A stretch of 64,000 nucleotides of DNA from Acinetobacter sp. WCHAc010034 (GCF_001696615.3 NZ_CP032279.1:1922001-1986000); one strand, 5' to 3'. Counted from the stretch's first letter, positions 36,852 to 50,507 are shown. Notes: generated by a model not told the origin, from the sequence alone. Numbers and translations are program-made.

Positions 36852-37397
36852 TTATGCGCCGACCATAACCATGGCAGGGCGGAGCAGGCGGCCGTTCAGG
36901 GTGTAGCCTTTCTGCAGCACGCTGCCGATCTGGTTGGCTTTGGCTGCCGGGTCAATGCCGACAGCCTGATGCAGTTCTGCGTTAAAGCCGTTTGCGGTGT
37001 CCGCTTCGGCAACGCCGAATTTTTCCAGCGAGGCCAGCAGCGATTTCAGGGTCAGCTTGACGCCTTCAACCACAGCATTTTCTTCATCGCCGGCGGCCTG
37101 AATAGCGCGCTCTAAATTGTCAACTGAATCCAGCAGCTCCTTGGCGAATTTTTCCAGCACCGTGTCTTTGTGCTTGTCAGACTCACGCTGAATGCGCTCT
37201 ACGCTTTTCTGCGCTTCATATACGGCATTTGCGGTGCGCGCCTTTTCCAGCTTCAGGCTTTCATCCAGCGCCTTAATGCGCTCTTGCAGGGATTCAACGG
37301 AAACTTCAGCCTGCTCTGTTCCAGTCTGCGCTGTTTCCTGCTCCAAAGCCTGCTCTTGCTGAAGATCTTGAGCGTCTTGATTTTGCTCAGTTGCCAT
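36852..37397 (-). CDS. grpE: GrpE, nucleotide-exchange factor of DnaK
   Basis: This 181-residue protein has an acidic, Gln-rich N-terminus ([20 protein letters not shown]), a long coiled-coil helix (about 35-95, including [29 protein letters not shown]) and the C-terminal beta domain ending [10 protein letters not shown]. It releases ADP from DnaK. The ATG at 37397 has GGAG 7 bases upstream; an ATG 11 codons earlier is unsupported. A heat-shock promoter-like sequence lies 117 bases upstream. Confidence 0.95.
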   Translation of the reverse strand: MATEQNQDAQDLQQEQALEQETAQTGTEQAEVSVESLQERIKALDESLKLEKARTANAVYEAQKSVERIQRESDKHKDTVLEKFAKELLDSVDNLERAIQAAGDEENAVVEGVKLTLKSLLASLEKFGVAEADTANGFNAELHQAVGIDPAAKANQIGSVLQKGYTLNGRLLRPAMVMVGA

Positions 37398-37513
37398 TGA
37401 TTTACTCCGTTTAAATGGGTTTTTAAACATGTACAGTCCCTTTTGCGTCAGTGCTGACAGCGTTCATTCTGAACTGCCATGAGTGTGCAGAATTTCATAA
37501 TTACTAAAGAGGT

Positions 37514-37538
37514 CGGGGCTGGCTGCAAAAATTCAAGC
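37514..37538 (-). promoter_or_regulatory. Sigma-32-type heat-shock promoter of grpE-dnaK
   Basis: On the minus strand CTTGAA (37538-37533) and CCCCGA (37519-37514) are separated by 13 bp. The sigma-32 consensus is CTTGAAA with CCCCAT at about 13-15 bp. Confidence 0.72.
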
Positions 37539-37955
37539 GGACTCCGCCATTAAATGCAGGTTTTTATAAAAAATTCTGAGGATTTAAAGGAAATCCGGCA
37601 TTAAAAAATGATTTTATGCAAGCGGGAATGCCGGATTTGAGCAGCGCCTGCACTTTTAAGCCTGAAGCCGGCTTTCAGGGATGCATTCGCCGGCTGATGC
37701 TTTCGGGCGATTTTCAGCGCAGCGCCGCCGGCAGCGGCGGAATCACCGGCTTTCAGCCGCGGATGGCCCTCTGCGCCAATGAGGCAGCAGAAAACGCCGG
37801 AAATTAAAAGCAAATTGTCAATGACAAGCGCTGCAAACCGGCTTAGCTTAACTGGGCAGGCGGCGGATTTGAATGCCTGCATATATAGGGCAGGCGGCAG
37901 AGCCGCATCAGGCCGGCCGTGCGGCAATGACAAAAAATGAGAAAGGAGTTCTGCG
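37539..37955. other. Intergenic region between grpE and the esterase gene
   Basis: Apart from the heat-shock promoter at its left edge I see no supported gene. Open frames here lack ribosome sites and recognisable sequence. Confidence 0.5.
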
Positions 37956-39029
37956 ATGACTGCGCTGAATTACAGGCTGCAAGCGCTGCTGGAAAAAGGC
38001 CAGGGCACGGCCGTCCGCGCGCTGGACCGGCTGCCGGGCTTTGTGCAGGAAGGCTTGGCCAAAGGGCTGGGCTATCCGCGTATTTATCCCGAGCTGGATC
38101 CGCTGATTAAATGCATCATGGCTGCGCAGCTGAAGCAGGGCAAAACTGGCTTTATCGGCGCGGACCTGAACCGCGCCCGCAAGGCTTTTGACCTGCAGAT
38201 GCAGGCGCTTAAAGCCAAGCCGACGCCGGTCAGGCAGGTCGAAGAGCTGCGCCTGCCTTTGCAAAGCGGGACGGTGTTTGCGCGCCACTATCATCCTGCG
38301 CCGAATAAAAAGCTGCCGATGATTGTATTCTTTCATGGCGGCGGCTTTGTGCTGGGCAATCTGGACACGCATGATGAAGCCTGCAGGCTGCTGGCGGTGC
38401 ATGCCAAAGCGCAGGTGCTGAGCATCGACTATCCTCTGGCGCCTGAAGCCAGCCCGAAGCAGCTGATTCAATGCGCTGAAGACGCGCTGGCCTGGGTGTT
38501 TCAAAACAGCCGCCAGCTGAAAATCCTGAAAGGGCGGATTGCCGTGGCGGGGGACAGCGCCGGCGGCAATATCGCCGCGGTGGCAGCGCAGCGCGCGGCG
38601 CAGAAAGCCTACGCGCCGCATGCGCAGCTGCTGATTTATCCGGTTCTTGATTTCAAAAGCCGCCATCCCTCATTTTACGCCTACCAGGACGGGCTGGCGC
38701 TGACGGGGCAGGATGTTGAGCAGGTGACGGCCTATTATGCGCATCAGCATCAGGTGGCGCTGGATGATCCGCTGATTTCGCCCACCTATGGCAGACTTGA
38801 AAAACTGGCGCCGGCCTATATTGTCACTGCCCGGCATGATGTGCTGCATGATGAAGCGGAGATTTATGCGCATAAGCTGCGCCAGCAGGGCCTGAAAGTG
38901 CATTATCAGGAATATGAAGATCAGGCGCACGGCTTTATCAATTTAACGCCGGTGTCGCTGCGCGCTAAGAAATACCTGACGGATACCGCCAGAAACTTCC
39001 GCAGGTTCTGGGACAGGAAGGGCAGCTAG
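37956..39029 (+). CDS. Alpha/beta hydrolase, HSL/esterase family
   Basis: This 357-residue esterase-like enzyme carries the oxyanion motif HGGG at residues 127-130 (FFHGGGFVLG) and the nucleophile elbow GDSAGG with Ser201. The catalytic Asp is probably in ARHDVLHDEAEIYA and the His in DQAHGF. This is the hormone-sensitive-lipase type that hydrolyses short-chain esters, in the cytoplasm since no signal peptide is seen. AAGGAG lies 8 bases before the ATG. A perfect parS site follows 14 bases after its stop. Confidence 0.86.
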   Translation: MTALNYRLQALLEKGQGTAVRALDRLPGFVQEGLAKGLGYPRIYPELDPLIKCIMAAQLKQGKTGFIGADLNRARKAFDLQMQALKAKPTPVRQVEELRLPLQSGTVFARHYHPAPNKKLPMIVFFHGGGFVLGNLDTHDEACRLLAVHAKAQVLSIDYPLAPEASPKQLIQCAEDALAWVFQNSRQLKILKGRIAVAGDSAGGNIAAVAAQRAAQKAYAPHAQLLIYPVLDFKSRHPSFYAYQDGLALTGQDVEQVTAYYAHQHQVALDDPLISPTYGRLEKLAPAYIVTARHDVLHDEAEIYAHKLRQQGLKVHYQEYEDQAHGFINLTPVSLRAKKYLTDTARNFRRFWDRKGS

Positions 39030-39042
39030 GCGCCAGGCCTGA

Positions 39043-39058
39043 TGTTTCACGTGAAACA
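39043..39058. promoter_or_regulatory. parS centromere site (perfect palindrome)
   Basis: TGTTTCACGTGAAACA matches the ParB-binding consensus TGTTNCACGTGAAACA at every position. It lies in the short gap between two converging genes. Confidence 0.88.
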
Positions 39059-39064
39059 CCGCCG

Positions 39065-39736
39065 CTATTTCTGCTGAATGCGCGCTTCAGGAAATACCAG
39101 CTTAAATTCCGGCGCATAAAAGCTCTGCAGATGCCGGGCCTGCGAAAAATCCGGGAAAATATCCTGCGTGTCCTGCCATTGCGCGCCGGCCAGCTTGGAA
39201 AAGTGACCGCGGAACTGGGGCGAGAACTGATAGCGCCTGTCCGGCTGCGCCTGGCTGATTTTCAGCATGGCCGCCGGCAGATGATGGCTGTTGATATAGA
39301 AGCAGCGCGGAGATTTCATTTTCTTCAGGCGGAGCGCCATGCTTTGCCGGTTAAAATGAATGGCGCAGCTGACATCCTGCCCCTGCTCATGCCACTCAAA
39401 CTGCGCCAGTTCTTTCGGCAGGCCCCAGAGCTGCTGGCCATGGGCGGCGGAAATCCCGGTCGATACCAGAATTTTAGGAATCGAGCTCAGGCGCCTTTTC
39501 GCAATTAAAGGATGATCCAGAATCAGCAGCTCATCATAAGGCCCAACCGGAGAGCTGCGGCAGCGCACCAGCAGCACCTGCACAGCGCGGCCCAGCGCAG
39601 AGGGCGCCAGGCGGAAATCCTGCGCCTGCCGGATAAAGGACGGCGTCAGCCAGTAATTCAGAATAAAAGCCTCGCCCTGCATCAGCCAAGGCGGCGGAGA
39701 TAAAACGGCATCCGGTGCCGGAAAATTCTGTTGCAT
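39065..39736 (-). CDS. Acetoacetate decarboxylase-like protein
   Basis: This 223-residue protein resembles the acetoacetate-decarboxylase (ADC) fold family: PPWLMQGEAFILNYWL, then GRAVQVLLVRCRSSPVGPYDELLILDHP, and KILVSTGISAAHGQQLWGLPKELAQFEW. This last segment corresponds to the P-K-E-L region used by the family. The catalytic Lys cannot be assigned with certainty, so enzymatic activity is not assured. I start at the ATG at 39736 (MQQNFPAPDAVLS) with GAGAAG upstream; an ATG six codons earlier is possible. Confidence 0.7.
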   Translation of the reverse strand: MQQNFPAPDAVLSPPPWLMQGEAFILNYWLTPSFIRQAQDFRLAPSALGRAVQVLLVRCRSSPVGPYDELLILDHPLIAKRRLSSIPKILVSTGISAAHGQQLWGLPKELAQFEWHEQGQDVSCAIHFNRQSMALRLKKMKSPRCFYINSHHLPAAMLKISQAQPDRRYQFSPQFRGHFSKLAGAQWQDTQDIFPDFSQARHLQSFYAPEFKLVFPEARIQQK

Positions 39737-39840
39737 TATTCTTCTCGTTTTCATGGCGCAGAAATACTGCTTTATTATTTTTCATGAAAGACTAAAATAC
39801 ATACAGAGACAAGTACAACTTTAAATAGATGAGTTAGCAA

Positions 39841-40407
39841 ATGTTAAAACAAGCGCTTTTTGCCGCGGCTGCAGCCGTCAGCCTCAATGCATGGGCCGGC
39901 AACTCCATTGTGGAAATGAAAACCAGCCAGGGAACGGTTGAAATTGAGCTTTTCAATGACAAGGCGCCTATTTCGGCCAAAAACTTTGAAGATTACGCCA
40001 AAGCCGACTTTTACAATGGCACCATTTTCCACCGCGTGATTCCCGGCTTTATGATTCAGGGCGGCGGCATGAATGCGCAGATGGCGGAAAAGCCGGTCAA
40101 GGCGCCAATCAGGAACGAATCCTACAACGGCCTGAAGAATACCCGCGGCACTTTGGCGATGGCGCGCACCAATGATCCAAACTCGGCGACAAGCCAGTTT
40201 TTCATTAATACCGTTGATAATGACTTCCTGAATAAAAGCGCAATGAATGCAGGCTACGCCGTATTCGGCAAAGTCATTAAAGGCATGGATGTGGTCGATA
40301 AAATTGAAAAAGTGCCGTCAGCGAACTATGGCGCGCACCAGAATGTGCCCCGCACGCCTGTGCTTATACACAGCGTGAAGATAAAAGCGCCAGCCGCGCA
40401 GAAATAA
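39841..40407 (+). CDS. ppiA: Periplasmic cyclophilin-type peptidyl-prolyl isomerase
   Basis: This 188-residue protein has a signal peptide ([19 protein letters not shown]) and a cyclophilin domain. [44 protein letters not shown] contains the conserved FHRV-I-GFMIQGG, and [19 protein letters not shown] the catalytic core. It speeds proline isomerisation of exported proteins. It lies directly upstream of the rrn operon in the same orientation, with no strong terminator before the rrn promoter. Confidence 0.93.
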   Translation: MLKQALFAAAAAVSLNAWAGNSIVEMKTSQGTVEIELFNDKAPISAKNFEDYAKADFYNGTIFHRVIPGFMIQGGGMNAQMAEKPVKAPIRNESYNGLKNTRGTLAMARTNDPNSATSQFFINTVDNDFLNKSAMNAGYAVFGKVIKGMDVVDKIEKVPSANYGAHQNVPRTPVLIHSVKIKAPAAQK

Positions 40408-40541
40408 GGAAAAAATAAAGCAGAAATAAATATGCAATATTTCTGCTTTAAAATTAAAAACTTATGCTTTTAATGCGCAGTAAATGCGGCATTTTGGTGC
40501 ATAAAAAAGAAACACACAGTAAAACAAGCGATTAAAAGCGC

Positions 40542-40569
40542 TTGCAATGATTTCTAAATCCTCTAGAAT
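40542..40569 (+). promoter_or_regulatory. rrn P1-like promoter
   Basis: TTGCAA (40542-40547) and TAGAAT (40564-40569) are 16 bp apart, preceded by an A-rich UP-like tract and followed by a GC-rich discriminator (GCACCCC), as expected for stringently controlled rRNA promoters. The 270-base leader to the 16S gene contains further hairpins (GCGCGAAGCGC at about 40606). Confidence 0.7.
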
Positions 40570-40838
40570 GCACCCCATACCGACGAGATAGGCGGAAACG
40601 GACGAAGCGCGAAGCGCTGAGTTGTTAAGTTTATCCAGTCCAGCTCTTGATGCTGACGAAGCATTGAGAAGATCATTAAGAGAATATGAAGAACAACTTG
40701 TGTGGATTTTTACCGGTTGATCGATCGAAATAATTTTCATTGATTGATGGTAGAAATTACTCGAAGTTTATTTGAGAAATTAATGTCAGAAAATTGATGA
40801 GCCAGATTTGGTGTTTTGAATAAAGCACTATTGATTTT

Positions 40839-42376
<1,538 letters not shown>

Positions 42377-42437
42377 ACGAAAGATTGACGATCGGTAAGA
42401 ATCCACAACAAGTTGTTCTTCATGACGATGTATCTGA

Positions 42438-42514
<77 letters not shown>

Positions 42515-42564
42515 AATCTGCAAACTGAAACAGAGAATCAGAAACATTGGCCTTATGATAAGCT

Positions 42565-42640
42565 GGGGACTTAGCTTAGTTGGTAGAGCGCCTGCTTTGC
42601 ACGCAGGAGGTCAGGAGTTCGACTCTCCTAGTCTCCACCA
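42565..42640 (+). tRNA. tRNA-Ala (TGC)
   Basis: 76 bases including encoded CCA. The acceptor GGGGACT pairs with AGTCTCC (one G-T pair), the anticodon stem-loop is CCTGCTTTGCACGCAGG with anticodon TGC. Second tRNA of the 16S-23S spacer. Confidence 0.97.
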
Positions 42641-42998
42641 TCACTTTAGAGTGATTAAGCTGAGAAGTTAGATTATAGAATTTAGTAAATAAGATCATTT
42701 GATTTTAGTTTATTAAGTTCTGTGATTTATCACAGTTGACTGCAGTCCGACGAGGATGCAGTGAATCATTAACAGAATATATTTGAGTTGAAATAATTTG
42801 TTCATACTCGTTTTAGCCAGCTTAACAAGCAATTGTTAATGCTGAATGAAATGAGTTACTAGCGAAATTAACTGAATCAAGCGTTTTGGTATATGAATCT
42901 AATTGAAGCTGTACAGTGATTAAGTTCACGAAACTCTAACTGTGGCAATTAAGTTTGCGACGCGAAATACTACTTGTAAGTATTAGCGACTGTTTGGG
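42641..42998 (+). other. 16S-23S internal spacer, distal part
   Basis: AT-rich spacer with no gene. Its 3' end (from about 42991) pairs with sequence after the 23S gene to make the RNase III processing stem. Confidence 0.6.
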
Positions 42999-45903
<2,905 letters not shown>

Positions 45904-46096
45904 CGCCCAAGCAGTTGTATACGAAGCATCAATTGATTCGAAATCAAACGATCAAACTTGATTTAGTTGAAAAGCTAAGTAAAATTGAACAAATTGCATA
46001 AACTCAGATATACCTGTTAATAACTCATTTGGAAAAAACCTTGGCATGCACTGAAAAGTGAACAGATAAGACCAAGCGAGTATCCATAACAGTTGT

Positions 46097-46211
46097 GCTG
46101 GCGACAATAGCGAGAGTGAACCACCTGATCCCTTCCCGAACTCAGAAGTGAAACCTCTTTGCGCTGATGGTAGTGTGGGGTTACCCATGTGAGAGTAAGT
46201 CATCGCCAGCT
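46097..46211 (+). rRNA. rrf: 5S ribosomal RNA
   Basis: GCTGGCGACAATAGCGAGAG at the 5' end pairs with CATCGCCAGC at the 3' end. The internal CCGAACTCAGAAGTGAAACC is the conserved loop of 5S rRNA. Last gene of the rrn operon. Confidence 0.95.
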
Positions 46212-46220
46212 CATTATTCA

Positions 46221-46256
46221 AAAGCCCCTTCACATTTATGTGAAGGGGCTTTTTTT
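46221..46256 (+). terminator. rrn operon terminator
   Basis: AAAGCCCCTTCACA - TTTA - TGTGAAGGGGCTTT with a T-run to 46256; a long perfect stem. Confidence 0.95.
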
Positions 46257-46509
46257 ATGCATATAAACAAATAAAAGGGCATCCCGGAAGTCCGCAAAGC
46301 CTACAGCTGCCGTCGCGCATGCTTTTCCTTTGATAAAATAAAAACAAATATATAAATTAAATATTTAGAGCTATTTTTCAGCTGCAGTCACTGCTTATCC
46401 CTAGGTCTAATTGTTCATGAAATTTGACTTGCGTATATTGCGCGCACATTGAATTTTACTTAAAAATTCATGTGAAATTTTGGACAAGTACTCATGGGAG
46501 ATGAGAACG

Positions 46510-47859
46510 ATGACAATGGAAAATTTAGATATTAATTCGATCGTCGATAAAGCGAAATTTACCCCGTTCCACTTCAATGTAGTGGCTTGGTGCTTATTGA
46601 TTATTTTATTTGACGGCTATGATTTAGCAATTAATGGCGTGGTATTGCCCCTGCTCATGCAGGACTGGGGCTTAAGCGCTGTACAGGCAGGCATGCTGGC
46701 AAGTACCGCATTGGCCGGCATGATGTTCGGCGCGATGTTTTTTGGCTCTTTGGCAGACAAGATTGGCCGTAAAAAAGTCATCATGATCTGCATTGTGCTG
46801 TTCAGCGGCTTAACTTTTGCCGGCGGCTTTGCATCGAATCCGACTGAATTCGCTATTTTGCGCTTTTTAGCCGGGCTGGGCATTGGCGGGGTAATGCCAA
46901 ACCTTGTGGCGTTAACCTCTGAATATGCGCCGCAGAAGATGCGCAGCACGCTGGTGACCACCATGTTCAGTGGCTATGCCGTGGGCGGCGTTATGGCCGC
47001 TTTATTAGGTTCATGGTTTACCCCAAGCTTTGGCTGGCAGATCATGTTTTTCATTGCCGGCATTCCTTTGTTTTTATTGCCTGTAATTTGGAAGTTCCTG
47101 CCTGAATCTTTGGCATTTATTGTGAAGGAAAATAAGCAGGACAAAGCGCGCAGCATTGTCCGCCGCTTGGCGCCAAATCTGGCGGTGAGCGAAAGCACTG
47201 TATTTTCCTTGCCGAAGGTGGATGTGCCTGAATCTGCAAACGTGGTGAGCTTATTCCGCCGCGGCCGCGCAACCAACACGCTTCTGTTCTGGCTGGCATT
47301 CTTTACCTGCTTGCTGACCATGTATGCATTGAGCAGCTGGCTGCCGAAACTGATGATGGCTGCCGGCTATTCTATGGATAACAGCTTGATGTTCATGATG
47401 GTGATGAATGTAGGCGCGGTTGTCGGGATTGTCGGGGGCGGGGTCTTGGCGGACCGTTTCCATTTAAAGCCGGTGTTGATGTGCCTTGGCATTATGGGCG
47501 CGATTGTGATGAGCCTGATGGGCTTCCAGTCGAACCAGTTCCTGCTTTACATTTTGGTATTCTTGGCGGGCGCGGCTTCAATCGGTTCGCAAATGCTGCT
47601 GTACAGCTATGTGGCGCAGTTTTACCCATTGGCGATACGCTCTACAGGCATTGGCTGGTCGTCTGCCATTGGCCGTATGGGGGCGATTGTTGGCCCGATT
47701 TTAATTGGCGGCTTATTGGGTATGAACTTGCCTGCGCACTTCAACTTTATGGCAGTGGGCTTGCCTGTGCTGATTACGGCAATTGCGGTTGCGCTGATTA
47801 TGAATGAAGATGAAGCTGAGAAGCTTAAGTCTGGTTCGCCAGCGGCGGCCAAGGCTTAA
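46510..47859 (+). CDS. MFS aromatic acid:H+ symporter (AAHS family, BenK/PcaK-like)
   Basis: This 449-residue transporter has twelve membrane segments. The AAHS hallmark DGYDLAINGVVLPLLMQDWGL lies in segment 1, the loop 2-3 motif is GSLADKIGRKKV, and loop 8-9 has GGGVLADRFHLK. The family imports benzoate, 4-hydroxybenzoate or related acids with protons. I start at 46510 (MTMENLD) because GGGAG is 10 bases upstream; earlier in-frame starts are poorly placed. No aromatic catabolic genes are nearby, so the substrate is open. It lies between the rrn terminator and a 5S-like remnant. Confidence 0.87.
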   Translation: MTMENLDINSIVDKAKFTPFHFNVVAWCLLIILFDGYDLAINGVVLPLLMQDWGLSAVQAGMLASTALAGMMFGAMFFGSLADKIGRKKVIMICIVLFSGLTFAGGFASNPTEFAILRFLAGLGIGGVMPNLVALTSEYAPQKMRSTLVTTMFSGYAVGGVMAALLGSWFTPSFGWQIMFFIAGIPLFLLPVIWKFLPESLAFIVKENKQDKARSIVRRLAPNLAVSESTVFSLPKVDVPESANVVSLFRRGRATNTLLFWLAFFTCLLTMYALSSWLPKLMMAAGYSMDNSLMFMMVMNVGAVVGIVGGGVLADRFHLKPVLMCLGIMGAIVMSLMGFQSNQFLLYILVFLAGAASIGSQMLLYSYVAQFYPLAIRSTGIGWSSAIGRMGAIVGPILIGGLLGMNLPAHFNFMAVGLPVLITAIAVALIMNEDEAEKLKSGSPAAAKA

Positions 47860-47877
47860 AGCAGAAATTGATAAAAG

Positions 47878-47904
47878 AAGCCTCCAGTTATTGGGGGCTT
47901 TTTT
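47878..47904 (+). terminator. Terminator after the AAHS transporter
   Basis: AAGCCTCCA - GTTA - TTGGGGGCTT with a T-run; the stem includes one G-T pair. Confidence 0.85.
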
Positions 47905-48010
47905 GCATTAATTACTGATCGCATGCGGGCAAAAGGCAATGCCAGGAATTCAGTTCAGTTAAAATTTGATTGAGAATGCATTACTATTGTATTAATGGAA
48001 AAATTTAACT

Positions 48011-48103
48011 TTTCCGGATCTTAGAGGTGAAACCTCTAAGCGGTGCTGGCACTGGCGTGGTGACTCATCTGCAAGTAAATCATTGCCAGCCTATTATTCC
48101 AAA
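48011..48103 (+). pseudogene. Decayed 5S rRNA fragment (3' three-quarters)
   Basis: The segment aligns by eye with bases 46130-46222 of the 5S gene and its tail. Shared blocks are GTGAAACCTCT, GCTGGCA/GATGGTA, the AAGTAAATCAT against GAGTAAGTCAT region, CGCCAGC against TGCCAGC, and then TATTATTC after the gene. The 5' quarter is absent and many positions differ, so it cannot form the 5S fold. Confidence 0.7.
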
Positions 48104-48199
48104 TACTCTGATTTGAATGGCCAGGATGCTTATTATACGCGGATAAAATTTTAAAAATAAAATTCAATAAAAAAATAATGGGTTCAGGATCGGGATTAA

Positions 48200-48877
48200 A
48201 TGAAGAATATAAGCATTTTAGTATTTTTAAATTTTCTTTGTTTTCCAAGTTCGGCATTTTGTTCGGCAGAGGAGGGTTTAACAGCGTATTCTAAAAAAAA
48301 TTATACATTGGCTGTTAAAGAGTTTGAAAAATCCTCAGATAGCGGAGATGTTCAAGCAACCCATTATTTAGCAAGCATGTACTATCAAGGATATGGCGTT
48401 AAAAAGAATTTAGCCAAGGCTGCTGTATTATTTACACAGTCTGCAAATCAAAATTATGCGCCTTCTCTTTCGAATTTAGCTGTTATGTATTCAAAAGGGG
48501 AAGGTGTTAAAAAGGATATGGAAAAATCTTGGGAATATCAGATTAAAGCTGCTCAAGCAGGCGATGCGCAGTCTCAATTTAATTTAGGGCAAATGTATAG
48601 AAAAGGGGAATATGTTCAACAAAGTTTTCCTAAAGCGCTCTTATGGTATTTGAAATCAGCTGAACAATTTTATACTCCTGCTTATAATGAAATTGGACTT
48701 CTATATGCGCAAGGCCTAGGTATAAAAAAAGATTTTATTATTGGGTATGCATGGATTTATTTAGCTGCAGAAAATGGCAATCCTGAGGCAAAGCTGAATC
48801 TGAAAAATTTTGATCAGATATTAGATTCAGCGCCAAAGCATCAAGGCCAAACAATTGCTAAGTCTATTCTTCTGTAA
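48200..48877 (+). CDS. Secreted Sel1-like (TPR-type) repeat protein
   Basis: This 225-residue protein has a signal peptide (MKNISILVFLNFLCFPSSAFC) and about five Sel1-like repeats of 36 residues with the pattern A-x-x-x-L-a-x-m-Y-x-x-G-x-G-V-x-k-d: for example ATHYLASMYYQGYGVKKN, SLSNLAVMYSKGEGVKKD and QSQFNLGQMYRKGEYVQQ. Such repeats bind proteins. The gene is AT-rich compared with its neighbours, suggesting acquisition. A cysteine near the signal end (AFCSAEE) could make it a lipoprotein, but the lipobox is poor. Confidence 0.82.
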   Translation: MKNISILVFLNFLCFPSSAFCSAEEGLTAYSKKNYTLAVKEFEKSSDSGDVQATHYLASMYYQGYGVKKNLAKAAVLFTQSANQNYAPSLSNLAVMYSKGEGVKKDMEKSWEYQIKAAQAGDAQSQFNLGQMYRKGEYVQQSFPKALLWYLKSAEQFYTPAYNEIGLLYAQGLGIKKDFIIGYAWIYLAAENGNPEAKLNLKNFDQILDSAPKHQGQTIAKSILL

Positions 48878-48982
48878 TATAAGGAAAGCGAAAAGTAGAT
48901 GGCTTTAATTCAATATGCGCGCCAGAAAGTCATCATTGTGTATTTTTGATTTTTCATCTTAATTTATTATGAGATATTTGCT

Positions 48983-49294
48983 ATGAAACTCAACTCATTC
49001 TCCCCAATCCCTGAAGATGATGAAGAGCTGCATCTTCCTGAACTGGTGTACTGGGCATCTTTAGGCGGCTTGGCTGAAGTTGAACAGCTGCTGGCCAGCG
49101 GTTCAGATGCCAATACTGCAGATGAAGAAGGCTACAGCGCGCTGCACGCCGCTGCGGAAAACGGCTATTTAGATGTGGTGAAGCTGCTGATCAGCAAAGG
49201 CGCGGATGCACAGCACAAAACACAGTACACGGCCTTAGAGCTGGCAGAAATGGCAGGCAATTCAGAAGTCGCGGCCTATTTAAAAAGCCTTTAA
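48983..49294 (+). CDS. Ankyrin-repeat protein
   Basis: This 103-residue protein has about two complete ankyrin repeats plus caps: ELVYWASLGGLAEVEQLLASGSDANTADEEGYSALHAAAENGYLDVVKLLISKGADAQHKTQYTALELAEMAGNSEVAAYL. No signal peptide, so cytoplasmic. Probably a protein-binding module; partner unknown. It follows the Sel1-repeat gene after about 105 bases, in the same direction but with different composition. Confidence 0.86.
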   Translation: MKLNSFSPIPEDDEELHLPELVYWASLGGLAEVEQLLASGSDANTADEEGYSALHAAAENGYLDVVKLLISKGADAQHKTQYTALELAEMAGNSEVAAYLKSL

Positions 49295-49334
49295 ACCGCG
49301 CTGTACGGAGCCTGATCAATTAGGGGAACGCAGT

Positions 49335-49883
49335 TCAGCTATCCGCCTCAAGCTCATTTAAAACCGCGCGGTTAAACGCGGGAATATCATCCGGGCCGCG
49401 TGAGCTAATCAGCGTCCAGCCGCCGGCATTGCAGCGGTGCACGTCTGCATTGACCCAGCTTGCGCCGGCATTCTGCAGATCCAATTGAATGCTTTTATAG
49501 GAGGTCAGGGTTTTGCCTCGAACCCGTTCCGCATTAATCAGTAGCCAGGGGCCGTGGCAGATGGCGGCAACCGGCTTCCGGGCATCGGCAAATTGCTGCA
49601 CCAGCCTCTGCGCGTCTGCATTGGTGCGCAAAGCTTCTGCATTCACCGTCCCGCCGGGAATGACCAGAATATCATAATCATCCGGATCGACCTTGCTGAG
49701 CAGGGCATCCGGATCATAGCTGAGCGCCGGCGCGTGGCCGCTTTTCTGCGTTTGCACTGGCTGCAGCTCAGGCGCCGCATGAATGCTTTCAATGCCTTTG
49801 GAGCGCAGAAATTCTAAAGGCTTCAGCAGCTCATCCTGCGCCACACCCGCATTTGAAGTAATGAATAATGCTTTCTTCGCCAT
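49335..49883 (-). CDS. DJ-1/PfpI family protein
   Basis: This 182-residue protein has the class I glutamine-amidotransferase-like fold of DJ-1/PfpI: YDILVIPGGTVNAEALR and the nucleophile elbow AAICHGPWLL with Cys109-His110. A conserved Glu is expected near residue 18. Members include proteases/deglycases and stress proteins; which applies here cannot be read from sequence. It is the first gene downstream of small RNA locus A on the same strand, 274 bases after that terminator. Confidence 0.88.
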   Translation of the reverse strand: MAKKALFITSNAGVAQDELLKPLEFLRSKGIESIHAAPELQPVQTQKSGHAPALSYDPDALLSKVDPDDYDILVIPGGTVNAEALRTNADAQRLVQQFADARKPVAAICHGPWLLINAERVRGKTLTSYKSIQLDLQNAGASWVNADVHRCNAGGWTLISSRGPDDIPAFNRAVLNELEADS

Positions 49884-50156
49884 GTGCTGATCCTTTTAAA
49901 GAGGCTGCTTTATTTCACCTTAGCAAGCGCTTTTCAGCCTGTATGTCGTGATTTGGCGCAAAACTGTAAGAAAATTTCTCAGCCGCTTGGCCGCATATTC
50001 AGGCCGGCGGGAGGCTGCGCCGCCTGCATTAACCCGCTGTTTGACTGCAGAGGCTCTGCAGGCGGAAATAGCTCAGGCTTAGATTTCCTGATTGGTATCA
50101 CAGGCTTTGAGCTGCGGCCATGAACTGCCTGAATGCGGACTGAATCAATGCCGGAT
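49884..50156. other. Intergenic region before small RNA locus A
   Basis: No supported gene. It holds the likely promoter of the DJ-1/PfpI gene at its left end; no clear -35/-10 pair was singled out. Confidence 0.4.
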
Positions 50157-50295
50157 ACGGAAAAGCCCCGTCATCCTGACAGGGCTTTTCCGATATTCCG
50201 CAGTTTAGGCATAACTCCTGTTGCGCCTCACATCCTGATGCAAAAACTTTATTCTTCTTGTTTTCATGTTTTGGAAACATCCTGTTCCCTGATGT
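50157..50295 (-). ncRNA. Candidate Rsm/Csr-type regulatory small RNA, locus A
   Basis: On the minus strand a transcript of about 139 bases is predicted from the -10 box TAATCT (50306-50301) to the terminator at 50161-50189. It holds hairpins GGAAC-AGGAT-GTTTCC and TTGCATC-AGGAT-GTGAGGCGCAA, then CAGGAG, GCGGAA and TCGGAA, and the terminator stem GCCCTGTC-AGGAT-GACGGGGC. CAGGATG is the core of the CsrA/RsmA consensus, here shown in hairpin loops, with an A-rich linker between. No open frame is supported. It would sequester CsrA/RsmA. Confidence 0.68.
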
Positions 50296-50300
50296 CTTGT

Positions 50301-50306
50301 AGATTA
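50301..50306 (-). promoter_or_regulatory. -10 box of small RNA locus A
   Basis: TAATCT on the minus strand, 44 bp downstream of the GacA-like box. The same 44-bp spacing is found at locus B. Confidence 0.55.
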
Positions 50307-50350
50307 GGCTGCATTGCATGCCCTGCATAGCGGTGAATTTCCGCATCTGC

Positions 50351-50368
50351 TGTAAGCCGTGGCCTACA
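50351..50368. promoter_or_regulatory. GacA-box-like upstream activating site, locus A
   Basis: TGTAAGCCGTGGCCTACA matches TGTAAG-N6-CTTACA (the GacA site upstream of rsm genes in Pseudomonas) with one mismatch. Its centre is about -66 relative to the inferred start of small RNA A. Confidence 0.7.
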
Positions 50369-50507
50369 GCAGGCAGGGCGCTGGATCTTAAACCGCGCCT
50401 GGAATTCTGCATGGCGCTCGATGCGAACCGGAAAATGTCAGCGAAATCAGCAGCAATTCAATCTGCAGTCTGGATGCCCGTCCGGATTTTCAAGACTGGC
50501 GGATGCT

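Noticed and set aside
40408..40838. Minus-strand 92-codon frame in the rrn leader
   Set aside because: It overlaps the rrn promoter and leader RNA.
50098..50412. A 104-codon minus-strand open frame with several cysteines at small RNA locus A
   Set aside because: It overlaps the promoter, hairpins and terminator of the small RNA, has no ribosome site and no family-like sequence.
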